A stretch of 64,000 nucleotides of DNA from UBA3941 sp002385665 (GTDB taxonomy: Bacteria; Bacillota; Clostridia; Caldicoprobacterales; UBA3941): the NCBI GenBank assembly GCA_050949255.1, contig JBMNFJ010000016.1:868001-932000 (forward strand), in the 5' to 3' direction. The stretch's first letter is position 1. Each line of letters begins with the position of its first letter. A program made the translations under genes and the position numbers. Under the pieces are notes generated by a model, which saw only the letters and a list, made by a program, of their open reading frames with translations, had not been told where the DNA came from and ran no database searches. Below, one piece after another: positions 35,169 through 44,199 of the stretch.

Positions 35169-35950
35169 TCATCCTCTACTGGGTTATTTCCTTCCCTGTT
35201 TAATCTATCCTTCGGGGGTAGAAAAGCCTTTAACTTTTCTTCGATAATACGGGGATTCTCACCTGCCTGGATTGAGAGCATACCTTCTAACATAATTTCC
35301 TTTAAGAGTATCTCCTGACTACTCTTGTACTTTAACTTAATTGCCATTGGTGTAAAAAACAAGTTAGCCAACATAGAGCCATAGAATGTTGTTACTAAGG
35401 CTACTGACATGCTGGGTCCTAAGCTAGATGGATCATCCAATTTTCTGAGCATATTAATTAGTCCAATTAAGGTACCAATCATGCCAAAAGCAGGAGCAAG
35501 GGAGGCCATGGTTTCAAAAATCCCTTGCCCTTCCTGATGTCTTTCCTCTAAAAAATCCAACTCAGTTTCCAGGATATTCCTAACCAATTCAGGATCTGTT
35601 CCATCTACAATAAGGAGTATTCCTTTTTGTAAAAACGGATCATCGGTACCATAAGCCGCCTCCTCCAAGGCTAACAGGCCCTCTTTCCTTGCTATATTAG
35701 CTAATTCTATTATCCGGACGATTATATCCTGTGGTTTATCTTCAGATGAAAAGAAAAGCTTTTTGACTACCCTTGTAAAACCTACCAGCCTCTTAAATGG
35801 ATAGGACACCATAGTCGCAGCTAACGTCCCACCTAGAACTATCATAATGGAAGCTAAATCATAAAAGCTCTGCAAGGTTCCATTGATGATTATGCCAACT
35901 ATAATAAAAGCAATCCCAACAACTATTCCAGCCAATGTTGATACATCCAT
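35165..35950 (-). CDS. motA: Flagellar stator protein MotA
   Basis: MotA is the ion-channel and force-generating stator subunit. The 261 residues form four membrane helices with a cytosolic loop between helices 2 and 3. The helix 3-4 region reads ASLAPAFGMIGTLIGLINML, and then SMSVALVTTFYGSMLANLFFTPMAIKLK in parts, with the conserved Pro. It starts after swrD and overlaps motB, giving balanced expression of the pair. Confidence 0.96.
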   Translation of the reverse strand: MDVSTLAGIVVGIAFIIVGIIINGTLQSFYDLASIMIVLGGTLAATMVSYPFKRLVGFTRVVKKLFFSSEDKPQDIIVRIIELANIARKEGLLALEEAAYGTDDPFLQKGILLIVDGTDPELVRNILETELDFLEERHQEGQGIFETMASLAPAFGMIGTLIGLINMLRKLDDPSSLGPSMSVALVTTFYGSMLANLFFTPMAIKLKYKSSQEILLKEIMLEGMLSIQAGENPRIIEEKLKAFLPPKDRLNREGNNPVEDE

Positions 35951-35953
35951 TGA

Positions 35954-36154
35954 CTACACCTCACTTATGGAATCTCCTAAAACTCGTCTTTTAAATTCTA
36001 TTACTCTGTTAATTACCTCATCAACATCTTCTTTTACTATAACCTTCTTGCCTGTAGTCGTAGTTATTACCGTATCGGGTGTGCTTTCAATAAACTCAAT
36101 TATTTCAGTGTTTATGACAAATTCTTTACCGTTTAACCTGGTAACTTTGATCAC
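35954..36154 (-). CDS. swrD: SwrD/FlbD-family motility protein
   Basis: This is a 66-residue member of the FlbD/SwrD family, which raises motor torque in Bacillus. The start is a GTG with a GGTGAGAG ribosome-binding context. The typical N-terminus VTRLNGKEFVINTEIIEFIE is followed by a DTVITTTTGKKVIVKEDVDEVINRVIEFKR block. It lies between flgE and motA as in other Clostridia. Confidence 0.93.
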   Translation of the reverse strand: MIKVTRLNGKEFVINTEIIEFIESTPDTVITTTTGKKVIVKEDVDEVINRVIEFKRRVLGDSISEV

Positions 36155-36179
36155 CTGACTCTCACCACCCTTAAACTAT

Positions 36180-36217
36180 CTTTAACTAGCCGGGATCATG
36201 GTCCCGGCTAGTTAAAG
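36180..36217 (-). other. Perfect 16-bp stem-loop between flgE and swrD
   Basis: CTTTAACTAGCCGGGA (36180-36195) pairs with TCCCGGCTAGTTAAAG (36202-36217) around a six-base loop, and starts directly after the flgE stop. The minus strand continues GATAGTTTAAGG, with no T-run, so it is not a clear terminator. A perfect, GC-cored hairpin of this size inside the motility operon should protect the upstream mRNA from 3' decay or cause partial attenuation between hook and stator genes. Confidence 0.65.
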
Positions 36218-36218
36218 T

Positions 36219-37553
36219 CTACCTTTTCAGGTTGACTAATTCCTGTAATATTTCATCAGATGTGGTAATAATTCTTGAATTGGCTTGAAAACCCCTTTGA
36301 GTAATAATCATATCTGTAAACTCCCCGGCTAAATCCACATTGGACATTTCCAAAGCACCCGGGTTTATTAACGCCCTTCCATCTATCCCTGCTTGTCCTA
36401 TAATAGGATCGCCAGAGTTTGCTGAGATCTCGAACAAATTATCCCCTAGCTTTAATAGGCCTGCGGGATTATTGAATCTGGATATGGCTAATATCGCGTC
36501 TATACGAGACATACCATTGGAATAGATTCCAATTATTCTTCCCATGGAATCTATGGTTATATTAGTCAAGGTACCATATTTATATCCATCGGATTCAGCT
36601 ATCTTAAATGTAGACTCACTATCGTTTTGAGTCATTTTTTCGGGATCAAACTCTATCGTTAAACCTCCAACATCATCTACTAGCATTATGGGGTCAGATC
36701 CATTGCTGAACTCTATCAGTGGGATCGTTATCCCATCCAGTGGATAAACTAGTTTGCCATTACCATCGAATTCAATCGGTCTAGCATCAGCATCCTTAGT
36801 ATCATACAAGGGACTGGTTAAAATTTTACTATCGTTGTTGGCCGGTTCTATGACAAGATTCCATTGATTCGGTACAATTTCAATTATTGGATTCCCGTCT
36901 GGATCCAGGATTTCCCTAGTAACCCTCGAGAAAATAAGCTTTATACTATGTTCTTCTCCCAGGTTATCTATAATACTAGTCGTATATTCCACGATGCCAT
37001 CATCTGCCAACCTACTATTGAGATTTCCCTCAAACCTTATCCTTGAACTTACCTGGGGAGACATGGATAGATTTGCCAGGTTGATTTCCCTGGTCGGTCC
37101 TGTGGTCACTATGTTCCCGTCACTGTCCCTATTGGTCCATCCCTGTACCTTTAAGCCATTGGCAGCTACCAAATAACCGTGGGGATCCTCAATAAAATTA
37201 CCGGCACGTGTATAATAATTCCTTGTTCCGTCTGAGAGAATAAAGAATCCATCACCGTCCAAGGATAGGTCCGTAGCCTTATCAGTTCTTTGAGCACCCC
37301 CTTGGGTATGGAATACATCGATAGAAGCGACGGAAACACCCAGGCCTATAGAATGTGCATTGGTGCCGCCGCGCCCTGTAGCACTGGTAGGTGCGGAAGC
37401 TGCTTTCAAGGTCTGGTTATACACCTCTTGGAAGGTAACCCTACTAGCCTTGAATCCAACAGTATTTACGTTAGCAATATTATTGCCTATAACATCCATT
37501 TTTGTTTGGTGAGAACGGAGTCCTGATACTCCTGAAAACATGGAACGTAACAT
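36219..37553 (-). CDS. flgE: Flagellar hook protein FlgE
   Basis: FlgE builds the flagellar hook. The true start is the ATG at 37553, nine bases behind GGAGG, giving 444 residues beginning MLRSMFSGVSGLRSHQTKMD and the rod/hook signature NNIANVNTVGFKASR. Domain D1 has SLDGDGFFILSDG. The C-terminus ends LEMSNVDLAGEFTDMIITQRGFQANSRIITTSDEILQELVNLKR in parts, as in all rod/hook proteins. It is somewhat short in the middle compared with enterobacterial or longer clostridial hooks. Confidence 0.95.
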   Translation of the reverse strand: MLRSMFSGVSGLRSHQTKMDVIGNNIANVNTVGFKASRVTFQEVYNQTLKAASAPTSATGRGGTNAHSIGLGVSVASIDVFHTQGGAQRTDKATDLSLDGDGFFILSDGTRNYYTRAGNFIEDPHGYLVAANGLKVQGWTNRDSDGNIVTTGPTREINLANLSMSPQVSSRIRFEGNLNSRLADDGIVEYTTSIIDNLGEEHSIKLIFSRVTREILDPDGNPIIEIVPNQWNLVIEPANNDSKILTSPLYDTKDADARPIEFDGNGKLVYPLDGITIPLIEFSNGSDPIMLVDDVGGLTIEFDPEKMTQNDSESTFKIAESDGYKYGTLTNITIDSMGRIIGIYSNGMSRIDAILAISRFNNPAGLLKLGDNLFEISANSGDPIIGQAGIDGRALINPGALEMSNVDLAGEFTDMIITQRGFQANSRIITTSDEILQELVNLKR

Positions 37554-37632
37554 AGATTCTAACCTCCTTAGTTTTGTGCGATGAATGCCCCTTCTGTCAT
37601 TCCAGGGCACAAAGCCTCCTAAAAAGGTCCGG

Positions 37633-38088
37633 CTAGATAATTATCGCACCATCAATATTGGTAAAAACATTTTCTCGGATACTGTTATTATCCACAGCTG
37701 TTACAACAGTTCTAGTCGGGACATTAACAATAAAAGCTGTATTCTCCATTAAGATCAAGGAGTCCTTAACCCCTTTGCTCTTTACCTTTGCTAAGGCATC
37801 CCTTAGATTCTGGAGTTGTCTTGTAGAAAGTTCTATCTTCCGATCCTCCATCCTCCGGATCGCATGTTTGCTGAACTTGATATCCCACGCCTGACTGTTT
37901 TCTAGGGCTGCCTTAAAAACATCTTTAAAATCCTGTTGCTCTTCGGTTTTTATGTTGTTTAGGCCGGTCTTCAGTGTACTGATACCTGGTTTTTGAGGAT
38001 TGGCCACGGGTTTACCTAAGGTTACTACACGGTTTATATTGATGTTTTCATTTCCCGGTCTCACTTTATTCACCATCCTTACTACCAA
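37633..38088 (-). CDS. Flagellar operon protein, TIGR02530/DUF3766 type
   Basis: This protein of about 150 residues, of unknown exact function, is found next to flgD and flgE across Firmicutes. The family core is KFSKHAIRRMEDRKIELSTRQLQNLRDALAKVKSKGVKDSLIL in parts, followed by AFIVNVPTRTVVTAVDNN and the ending NVFTNIDGAIII. The start is uncertain: the frame opens with TTG at 38088, has an ATG at 38076, and a GTG at 38064 lies eight bases behind AAGGATGG. It is part of the hook segment of the operon. Confidence 0.88.
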   Translation of the reverse strand: MVVRMVNKVRPGNENININRVVTLGKPVANPQKPGISTLKTGLNNIKTEEQQDFKDVFKAALENSQAWDIKFSKHAIRRMEDRKIELSTRQLQNLRDALAKVKSKGVKDSLILMENTAFIVNVPTRTVVTAVDNNSIRENVFTNIDGAIII

Positions 38089-38097
38089 GGTTTATAC

Positions 38098-38535
38098 TTA
38101 ATCTGCACCGTTTGCCTCTTCAATCGACTCTGCCTCATCCTCTGAGAAAACTGTGATCAACTCATCTATATTTAACGTATAGTCTCCTACATGAAGGTAC
38201 AACCTTCCTTCAGAGAAAGTCACACTACCAACCCTCCCTAATACAGGGATGACTTGGGATGAATTTTCTATACCAACTTCACCATAGACCATCTTGCCTA
38301 CAAGGTTCATAGCCTTTAATGATTGAAAATCCCTCCCCATGTTTTGAATTTGTTCTAGAGTGCTAAACTGTGCCATCTGGGCGATAAAATCTTTATCCTC
38401 CATGGGATTAAGGGGATCTTGGTTCTGTAACTGAACTATTAGTATCTTTAAAAATTCATCCTTGCCTAATTGGGTTTTTATTTCCCTGGTTGGCTCATTT
38501 GTGCCTTCAATATAACCGCCCACTTGTACTCTCAT
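38098..38535 (-). CDS. flgD: Hook assembly scaffold FlgD
   Basis: FlgD caps the growing hook. The 145-residue protein shows the conserved LGKDEFLKILIVQLQNQDPLNPMEDKDFIAQMAQFSTLEQIQNM in parts. It is the short Firmicutes form without the C-terminal Ig-like domain. The start is the ATG at 38535, seven bases after GGAGG; the frame extends eight codons further into fliK. fliK lies upstream, and a TIGR02530-type gene downstream. Confidence 0.95.
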   Translation of the reverse strand: MRVQVGGYIEGTNEPTREIKTQLGKDEFLKILIVQLQNQDPLNPMEDKDFIAQMAQFSTLEQIQNMGRDFQSLKAMNLVGKMVYGEVGIENSSQVIPVLGRVGSVTFSEGRLYLHVGDYTLNIDELITVFSEDEAESIEEANGAD

Positions 38536-38546
38536 AAATTCACCTC

Positions 38547-39923
38547 CTACGCCAAACAATCAATTTGATTCTGCTCTGTAAGTCCATTAGCCTTTATCAT
38601 AAAAATGTCAGAAGGCGTAATGGATTTTCTGTTACCTTGTCTAATCGTCCGTGTTTGATGGAATTGTTCGTAATTGGATTGCCCACCTACATTAACGTCC
38701 AAAGAAGTAAACACGAAGCCCTGATCCTCGAGAGTAGCCAACAGTTCGCTTAAGTTTCGCTGTAAGAAATCCCTTACCAGCTGGTTGTTGGTTAAAATCT
38801 TACCTGCTAGATTGCCATCTTCAATGGCAACCTTGAGAATGAGTTTTCCCAGATGATTGGGCTGTACTTCTATTGCCAGCTCTGATGCCCGCTTATTCAA
38901 GGTCACTACAATTCTTTTTGCCAATTGCTCTACAGCCTCTATTGTTCCGACTGAATCGGATATGTCCAATGCTTTTGAAAAATCCAGGCTATTATCTAAA
39001 ATAGCATTGTTTAGACTATCTGAATTGCTTCCGCTGTCATATTCCGATTCAGAGTCTTGGTCGGAGAGCCCTTTTTCTAATGTCAGCAAGCGATCATACG
39101 TACTCTCTTCCTTGTAAAGCTGTCTAATTTGGGCTTCTCTTGTGAGCTTATTATCTTCCCCTGTTTTTTTGAACACATTATCAGGTTCCTCATGATCTGC
39201 TGATAAGGCAATCTGTTTCAAGAGCCGATCCTGTCCGTGAACAGCATTATTTAATATGCGATTATCCACTACATGGATCTGTGTTCCATGGGATAAATCT
39301 TCTTTATCAGGATGATCAGACATCGATCCATCTATTACGACACCACTATCAGGTTGATTGTATTCTTCTATTAGTTTATTATCAGATTCTATTAGATAGA
39401 TGTCAGCACCCTTAGTCTCTGGATCGATAGCCTCACTGTCATGTAAAAACGTCCTGGAGACATCATAATTAATAAGCCTTAAATCGGGGTTGTTTCCCAT
39501 GGATACTTCTTCACCTGGATCGAATATGTCTACGGCTTCACCGTCCATAACTCCCAACTTCATAACATCACCATCAGTATGCTGAAAAATTGGGGCGATA
39601 CCCTCGTTCAGGAACTCCACATCCGTTGGGGTCACATCAACATCAACTGCCAATAGGGAGATTGACGAAGTATATAAGTTCTCAGTACCCATGTAATGTG
39701 ACATATTTTTTATCAGTACTTTATCCTGCTCATCTTTATTGGATTCCTCGATTCGGTCAGGTTCTTCATTGTCAGCATCTCCAGGTTTAGGGTTAAGTGA
39801 TGGATTCCTGGACGCCATTATATCCCTAAACCTATTGTTGTAAGAAGGACTTTCTCGATGGGTTACCTTAGGGACTTTCATATCATTACCTAATATTGGT
39901 ATAGGTGAAAATATTGGGCGCAA
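38547..39923 (-). CDS. fliK: Flagellar hook-length control protein FliK
   Basis: FliK measures hook length and triggers the FlhB switch. The 458-residue protein starts with a TTG seven bases behind GGGGGTG. The first three quarters are acidic, Asp/Ser/Asn-rich and probably disordered, as expected for the ruler part. The C-terminal FliK domain (about 335-425) reads SELAIEVQPNHLGKLILKVAIEDG, then NNQLVRDFLQRNLSELLATLEDQGF in parts, with the PxxLGxLxVxI-like core. It overlaps the longer frame of flgD. Confidence 0.92.
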   Translation of the reverse strand: MRPIFSPIPILGNDMKVPKVTHRESPSYNNRFRDIMASRNPSLNPKPGDADNEEPDRIEESNKDEQDKVLIKNMSHYMGTENLYTSSISLLAVDVDVTPTDVEFLNEGIAPIFQHTDGDVMKLGVMDGEAVDIFDPGEEVSMGNNPDLRLINYDVSRTFLHDSEAIDPETKGADIYLIESDNKLIEEYNQPDSGVVIDGSMSDHPDKEDLSHGTQIHVVDNRILNNAVHGQDRLLKQIALSADHEEPDNVFKKTGEDNKLTREAQIRQLYKEESTYDRLLTLEKGLSDQDSESEYDSGSNSDSLNNAILDNSLDFSKALDISDSVGTIEAVEQLAKRIVVTLNKRASELAIEVQPNHLGKLILKVAIEDGNLAGKILTNNQLVRDFLQRNLSELLATLEDQGFVFTSLDVNVGGQSNYEQFHQTRTIRQGNRKSITPSDIFMIKANGLTEQNQIDCLA

Positions 39924-40055
39924 CTCATTTCACCCCCTTTCATAATTATTCTAGAATAAACCCACCTTGGCATTACCATCAATTGTGATTAGTAAAACCT
40001 GTGGAATTACTTATAAAAATTTAAATTTATTCATTTTCTTGTTGGTATGCTAGAT

Positions 40056-40604
40056 TTAGTACATTTCACTTAGTATGTCAGCGGCTATCTTTGCATCCAT
40101 CAAACCTAATATCTCTGCAGATTTCTCTTTTCTTAAATTTTTAATTATTAGGATAACCTGATGGGTATCCTCAATTTGGGATAGAATTGCAGCAGCCTCT
40201 TCCCCATCCATTTTCTCATAGATTTTTGTAAGCTCTGTTAGATCTTCATATTGTACGGAAAGTCTTTCGCTTAATCTTTCGATTTCCCTTTCCTTTTCGA
40301 GCAATAGGGTTTCTTTCTCCTGTAATTCATTTTCTTTATCCTGTAACTGAGCCCTGTAATTTTCCAGATCAGTTCTCAAAGCCAGCAATTTGGCCTTCTC
40401 AGTATTAATAAACTCCTTTTCAGCTTGATAAGGATCTTGATCCTGGAGGCCGCCAACTATATCTTTAGCGATGTCCTTACCTATTATAGAAAACACAATA
40501 TCTCTAATACCACCAATATTGAAGCCTATCACTAAAGAACCGGATATCAAAAATATTAAGATAATTATCAATACAATCGGGATGCCCCTGCCCCTTTTAG
40601 CCAT
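40056..40604 (-). CDS. MotE/YlxF-like flagellar protein (MgtE-N-like domain)
   Basis: This 182-residue protein has an N-terminal membrane helix (IPIVLIIILIFLISGSLVIGF) and a long coiled coil from about 70 to 125 (LEKEREIERLSERLS). A C-terminal MgtE-N-like helical domain carries KIYEKMDGEEAAAILSQIED and ILGLMDAKIAADILSEMY. The layout matches MotE/YlxF proteins; MotE is a MotC chaperone in rhizobia, while the role in Firmicutes is unclear. The ATG at 40604 lies within the fliJ 3' end and is preferred over a GTG four codons earlier. Confidence 0.82.
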   Translation of the reverse strand: MAKRGRGIPIVLIIILIFLISGSLVIGFNIGGIRDIVFSIIGKDIAKDIVGGLQDQDPYQAEKEFINTEKAKLLALRTDLENYRAQLQDKENELQEKETLLLEKEREIERLSERLSVQYEDLTELTKIYEKMDGEEAAAILSQIEDTHQVILIIKNLRKEKSAEILGLMDAKIAADILSEMY

Positions 40605-41061
40605 ATGTTTTTCCACCTCGCATAAAGGTTTGGAAGTTTATTCTTTCCTCCAGGGCTTTTTCTTCCTTTCTTTGCACTTCTTTAAGAAACTCTTTTATTT
40701 GCTTCTCTTTCAGTTCCTCCAACACATCTATCTCATGTATTATATCTATTAGAGAGTTTCGTAAGGCTGCAAACCTATCGCTGGCCTCACGATATTGTTC
40801 TTGCATATCTGCTATCCTGTCAGATAAAACGCTTAAGTATTTGCTAAGTTCTTTTAAATCTACTACCTTTGTACCACCAGCGAGCAAATCCGCCAACTTT
40901 GATTGCAGCCCATCGCTCTCCATAGTTAGAAGATCCAGGGCTCTCTTAAGGGCGTCCATTTTCTTTTTTGCTTTAGCTAGCTTAACTTCTAATTGTGCCC
41001 TATGTAACTTTTTAACCTTGAGAGGTGCTTCTAAGCTGAATTTAAAACCTTTCAAATTCAT
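40597..41061 (-). CDS. fliJ: Flagellar export chaperone FliJ
   Basis: FliJ is the coiled-coil stalk of the export ATPase complex and escorts chaperones. The 154 residues are nearly all helix, with KFSLEAPLKVKKLHRAQLEVKLAKAKKKMD at the start and a long heptad pattern to the end. I use the ATG at 41061, which overlaps the fliI stop by four bases (ATGA); the frame extends seven codons more. Identification rests on helical layout and its position after fliI. Confidence 0.9.
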   Translation of the reverse strand: MNLKGFKFSLEAPLKVKKLHRAQLEVKLAKAKKKMDALKRALDLLTMESDGLQSKLADLLAGGTKVVDLKELSKYLSVLSDRIADMQEQYREASDRFAALRNSLIDIIHEIDVLEELKEKQIKEFLKEVQRKEEKALEERINFQTFMRGGKTYG

Positions 41062-42371
41062 TGTACTATCCTCGACATCCACTCCATTGTGGTGATCATA
41101 TCAAATCTGTCGGCCACAGATTGCTGCAAAAACTCATTAATCTGGGACATCTTTTCTATAGCTTCATCAATTGTAGAATTACTCCCATGGTTATATGCGC
41201 CTATGTTTATTAGATCCTGAGATTCCCTATAAGCAGCAAGTAGGGTTTTTATTCTTCCAGCCTTATGTAAATGGTCATCGCCGACTATGTCCGGCATAAC
41301 CCTACTAACACTTCCCAATACATCGATGGCTGGATAATGGTTGCTATTAGCCAGATCCCTTGAGAGGATTATATGACCATCTAATATACCCCTCACGGCA
41401 TCACTTATGGGCTCATTGAAATCGTCGCCGTCTACTAAGACTGTGTATAATCCGGTAATCGAGCCTTCTGAAGAATTACCGGATCGCTCCAGCAATTTTG
41501 GTAGTTGGGCAAAAACCGAAGGCGTATAACCCCTTGCCACAGGGGGCTCTCCAATAGCTAGTCCGATTTCCCTCTGAGCCATGGCAAATCTAGTAATGGA
41601 ATCCATCATGAGGAGTGTATTTAACCCTTTATCTCTAAAGTATTCTGCAATCGTTGTCGCCACTAAAGCTGCCTTAACCCTTACCAAGGGTGGTTGGTCC
41701 GATGTGGCAACTACCAAAACTGAACGCTTTAGTCCTTCTTCCCCCAAATCTTTTTGGATGAACTCCTTAACTTCTCTACCGCGTTCACCTACCAAGGCTA
41801 TGACATTTACATCAGCTTCAGTGTTTCTGGCAATCATACCAAGCAAGGTACTTTTCCCAACCCCGCTACCGGCAAATATGCCCAGTCTTTGACCACTTCC
41901 GCAGGTTAAAAGCCCATCTATTGCTTTTATGCCGAGGACCAACGGCTTTGATATTCTTTTACGCTCTAAGGGATTAGGCGGGGAATTGTCAATGGATATC
42001 AATCTTTTATTGGAAATGGGTCCCTTACCATCCATGGGATTACCTAGCCCATCCAATATCCTCCCTTTTAGGTCCTCGCTAACAGCCACCTTAAGAACAC
42101 TATGTATTGATTCCACCAGGCTGCCGGGTCCTATCCCTTTAGGCTCCCCCAAGGGCATTAGTAGAACCCTGCCCTCTCTAAAACCAACTACTTCGGCTCT
42201 TATTGAGAAAGTTCTTTTGTAGTTATGTAACAGACATATCTGCCCTAGTTCCATTGTAGGTCCGTTTGATTCTATGGTGAGCCCAATAACCTGGGTAACT
42301 TTGCCTGTATGTGATATGCTGCTTATATTTCCTAGCATTTCCTTATATTTATCAAAGGTGATGGGCTCCAA
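41058..42371 (-). CDS. fliI: Flagellar export ATPase FliI
   Basis: FliI is an F1-beta-like ATPase that drives export initiation. The 437 residues show Walker A GSGVGKST near residues 167-174, LVGERGREVKEF, and the Walker B region LLMMDSITRFAMAQREIGLAIGEPP in parts. SVFAQLPKLLERSG follows, then the C-terminal chaperone-binding helix. It lies after fliH and overlaps fliJ. Confidence 0.96.
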   Translation of the reverse strand: MEPITFDKYKEMLGNISSISHTGKVTQVIGLTIESNGPTMELGQICLLHNYKRTFSIRAEVVGFREGRVLLMPLGEPKGIGPGSLVESIHSVLKVAVSEDLKGRILDGLGNPMDGKGPISNKRLISIDNSPPNPLERKRISKPLVLGIKAIDGLLTCGSGQRLGIFAGSGVGKSTLLGMIARNTEADVNVIALVGERGREVKEFIQKDLGEEGLKRSVLVVATSDQPPLVRVKAALVATTIAEYFRDKGLNTLLMMDSITRFAMAQREIGLAIGEPPVARGYTPSVFAQLPKLLERSGNSSEGSITGLYTVLVDGDDFNEPISDAVRGILDGHIILSRDLANSNHYPAIDVLGSVSRVMPDIVGDDHLHKAGRIKTLLAAYRESQDLINIGAYNHGSNSTIDEAIEKMSQINEFLQQSVADRFDMITTMEWMSRIVQ

Positions 42372-42403
42372 CTATATCCCCCCATTTATAAAAGGCTATA
42401 CCC

Positions 42404-43168
42404 TTACTTAAGAAGAGAAGATTCTATAATATCCATCTGAACATCTACGCTTGCGTCTATAATACCGGTCCCAGTATCAATGATACAGCTACCATTCTTC
42501 AAATAGTCATCTTCAATAATGTCAATTTCTTCTATTTCATTGAGTTTTGAGAGCAACATTCCCTTATTTTTGAGCACTTTTGGAAAATCCTGACTGCTCA
42601 CTCGAAGGGTAACCTTCTCCTGTCCCTGTACTTGTTTTAGGGCTTTATACGCTAACTCCATATAAAGCCTATCATCATTATCCAATGCTTCACCAATGAT
42701 TTTCCGCGCAATTTCAATTGCCAACTCAAGCATATATCTTTCGCTAGTTGTGTAGAGATTCTCATAATCATCCAGATATTTTTGCCTTAATTCTTGTGCT
42801 TCTTTTATTGCATCATCGTATTGAGCCCTACCAAGGTCTTTACCTTCATTTAAACCTTGCGCGTAACCCTTGTCGTACCCTTCAGAATATCCTTTGGAAT
42901 ACCCTTCTTCCTTTGCAGCTTCCATGATCTTGGCAGCTGCCTTTTGAGCTTCTAATTCAATTATTTGAGCTTTGTCCCGGGCTTTTATAATTATGTCCTC
43001 CGCCTGTTCTTTGACCCTTTTAATAAGCTCAGAATAATTAGTATTAAAATCCTGACCATCATTATGAGCTATAACCTGCCCTCCAATACTATTTAGGTCA
43101 TCACTGTTGGCCAGAATCATTTTTGCAGCATTGATGACTATCCTATCATTTTTAACTACTCTAGACAA
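42404..43168 (-). CDS. fliH: Flagellar export stator protein FliH
   Basis: FliH regulates FliI and links it to the C-ring. The 254-residue protein has a helical, charged N-terminal half with a G-x-x-x-G-type repeat (YSKGYSEGYDKGYAQGLNEGK), the classic FliH glycine-repeat helix. The C-terminal half is V-type-ATPase-E-like (ELAIEIARKIIGEAL, then DVQMDIIESSL). It overlaps fliG by eight bases. Confidence 0.94.
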   Translation of the reverse strand: MSRVVKNDRIVINAAKMILANSDDLNSIGGQVIAHNDGQDFNTNYSELIKRVKEQAEDIIIKARDKAQIIELEAQKAAAKIMEAAKEEGYSKGYSEGYDKGYAQGLNEGKDLGRAQYDDAIKEAQELRQKYLDDYENLYTTSERYMLELAIEIARKIIGEALDNDDRLYMELAYKALKQVQGQEKVTLRVSSQDFPKVLKNKGMLLSKLNEIEEIDIIEDDYLKNGSCIIDTGTGIIDASVDVQMDIIESSLLK

Positions 43169-44174
43169 TTATTTCGTCCCCTCCACCACGTGAAACTACA
43201 ATTTCACCGGCATCCTCCAACCTTCTGATAATGTTAACAATCTTTTGCTGGGCATCTTCGACATCGCGAAGTCTAACAGGTCCCATAAACTCCATATCCT
43301 CTTTCAGCATATCTTGAAGTCGCTTAGATATATTTGAAAATATAACCCTTTTAACTTCCTCACTTGCAGTTTTTAAAGCCAGGGCAAGATCATTGTTATC
43401 TACCTCTCTTAGGAATCTTTGGACTGAGCGGTTATCCAGAGTTACAATGTCCTCGAAAACAAACATCCTTCTTTTAATTTCTTCCGCTAACTCACTGTCT
43501 CTCATCTCCAGTGACTCCATTATATGTTTTTCTGTTCCCCTATCTACGGATAATAGTATATCTACAATCGACTCTATACCTCCAGCTGTTGTAAAATCCG
43601 AAGTTACCATAGAGGATAGTTTTTTCTCTAAAATCCTTTCTATCTCCTTAATAATCTCTGGTGAAGTACTATCCATCATAGCAATCCTAGTTGCTACCTC
43701 AGCCTGTTTTTCAATGGGGAGTGCGGATAATATTATCGCAGCTTGTTGAGGTCTTAAGTAAGCCATGATCAATGCTATTGTCTGTGGATGCTCATTCTGG
43801 ATAAAATTTAATAGCTGTGTGGGATCTGCCTTTCTAGCAAAATCAAAGGGCCTAACTTGAAGGGAGGAAGTCAATTTATTGATTAATTCCAAAGCCTTTT
43901 GCCCTCCCAAAGCCTTTTCAAGAACCTCCTTGGCATATCCTATACCGCCTTCAGCTATATAATTCTTTGCCAAACATATCTCATAGAATTCTTCCAGTAT
44001 AGCATCTTTTACGTCACTATCGATCTTTCGTAAATTTGCAATCTCCAAGGTCAGCTGCTCAATTTCCTCTTCCTTAAGGTGTTTGTATATTTGAGATGCT
44101 CTTTCGGTACCCAGGGATATAAGCAAAATCGCTGCCTTCTCTCTACCTGTTAAGGCTGCTCTATTCCTTGCCAT
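43161..44174 (-). CDS. fliG: Flagellar motor switch protein FliG
   Basis: FliG is the rotor protein that touches MotA. The 337 residues have an N-terminal FliF-binding domain (LTGREKAAILLISLGTERASQIYKHLKEEEIEQLTLEI in parts) and an EHPQTIALIMAYLRPQQAAIIL middle domain. The C-terminal torque helix is FVFEDIVTLDNRSVQRFLREVDNNDLALALKTA in parts. It is followed by fliH and preceded by fliF. Confidence 0.97.
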   Translation of the reverse strand: MARNRAALTGREKAAILLISLGTERASQIYKHLKEEEIEQLTLEIANLRKIDSDVKDAILEEFYEICLAKNYIAEGGIGYAKEVLEKALGGQKALELINKLTSSLQVRPFDFARKADPTQLLNFIQNEHPQTIALIMAYLRPQQAAIILSALPIEKQAEVATRIAMMDSTSPEIIKEIERILEKKLSSMVTSDFTTAGGIESIVDILLSVDRGTEKHIMESLEMRDSELAEEIKRRMFVFEDIVTLDNRSVQRFLREVDNNDLALALKTASEEVKRVIFSNISKRLQDMLKEDMEFMGPVRLRDVEDAQQKIVNIIRRLEDAGEIVVSRGGGDEIIV

Positions 44175-44199
44175 TTTTATCCTCTACCCCCCTTTATAG

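Noticed and set aside
42860..42905. Short tandem repeat in fliH that could suggest a repeat element
   Set aside because: It encodes the GxxxG-type glycine-repeat helix normal for FliH, so it is protein-driven.
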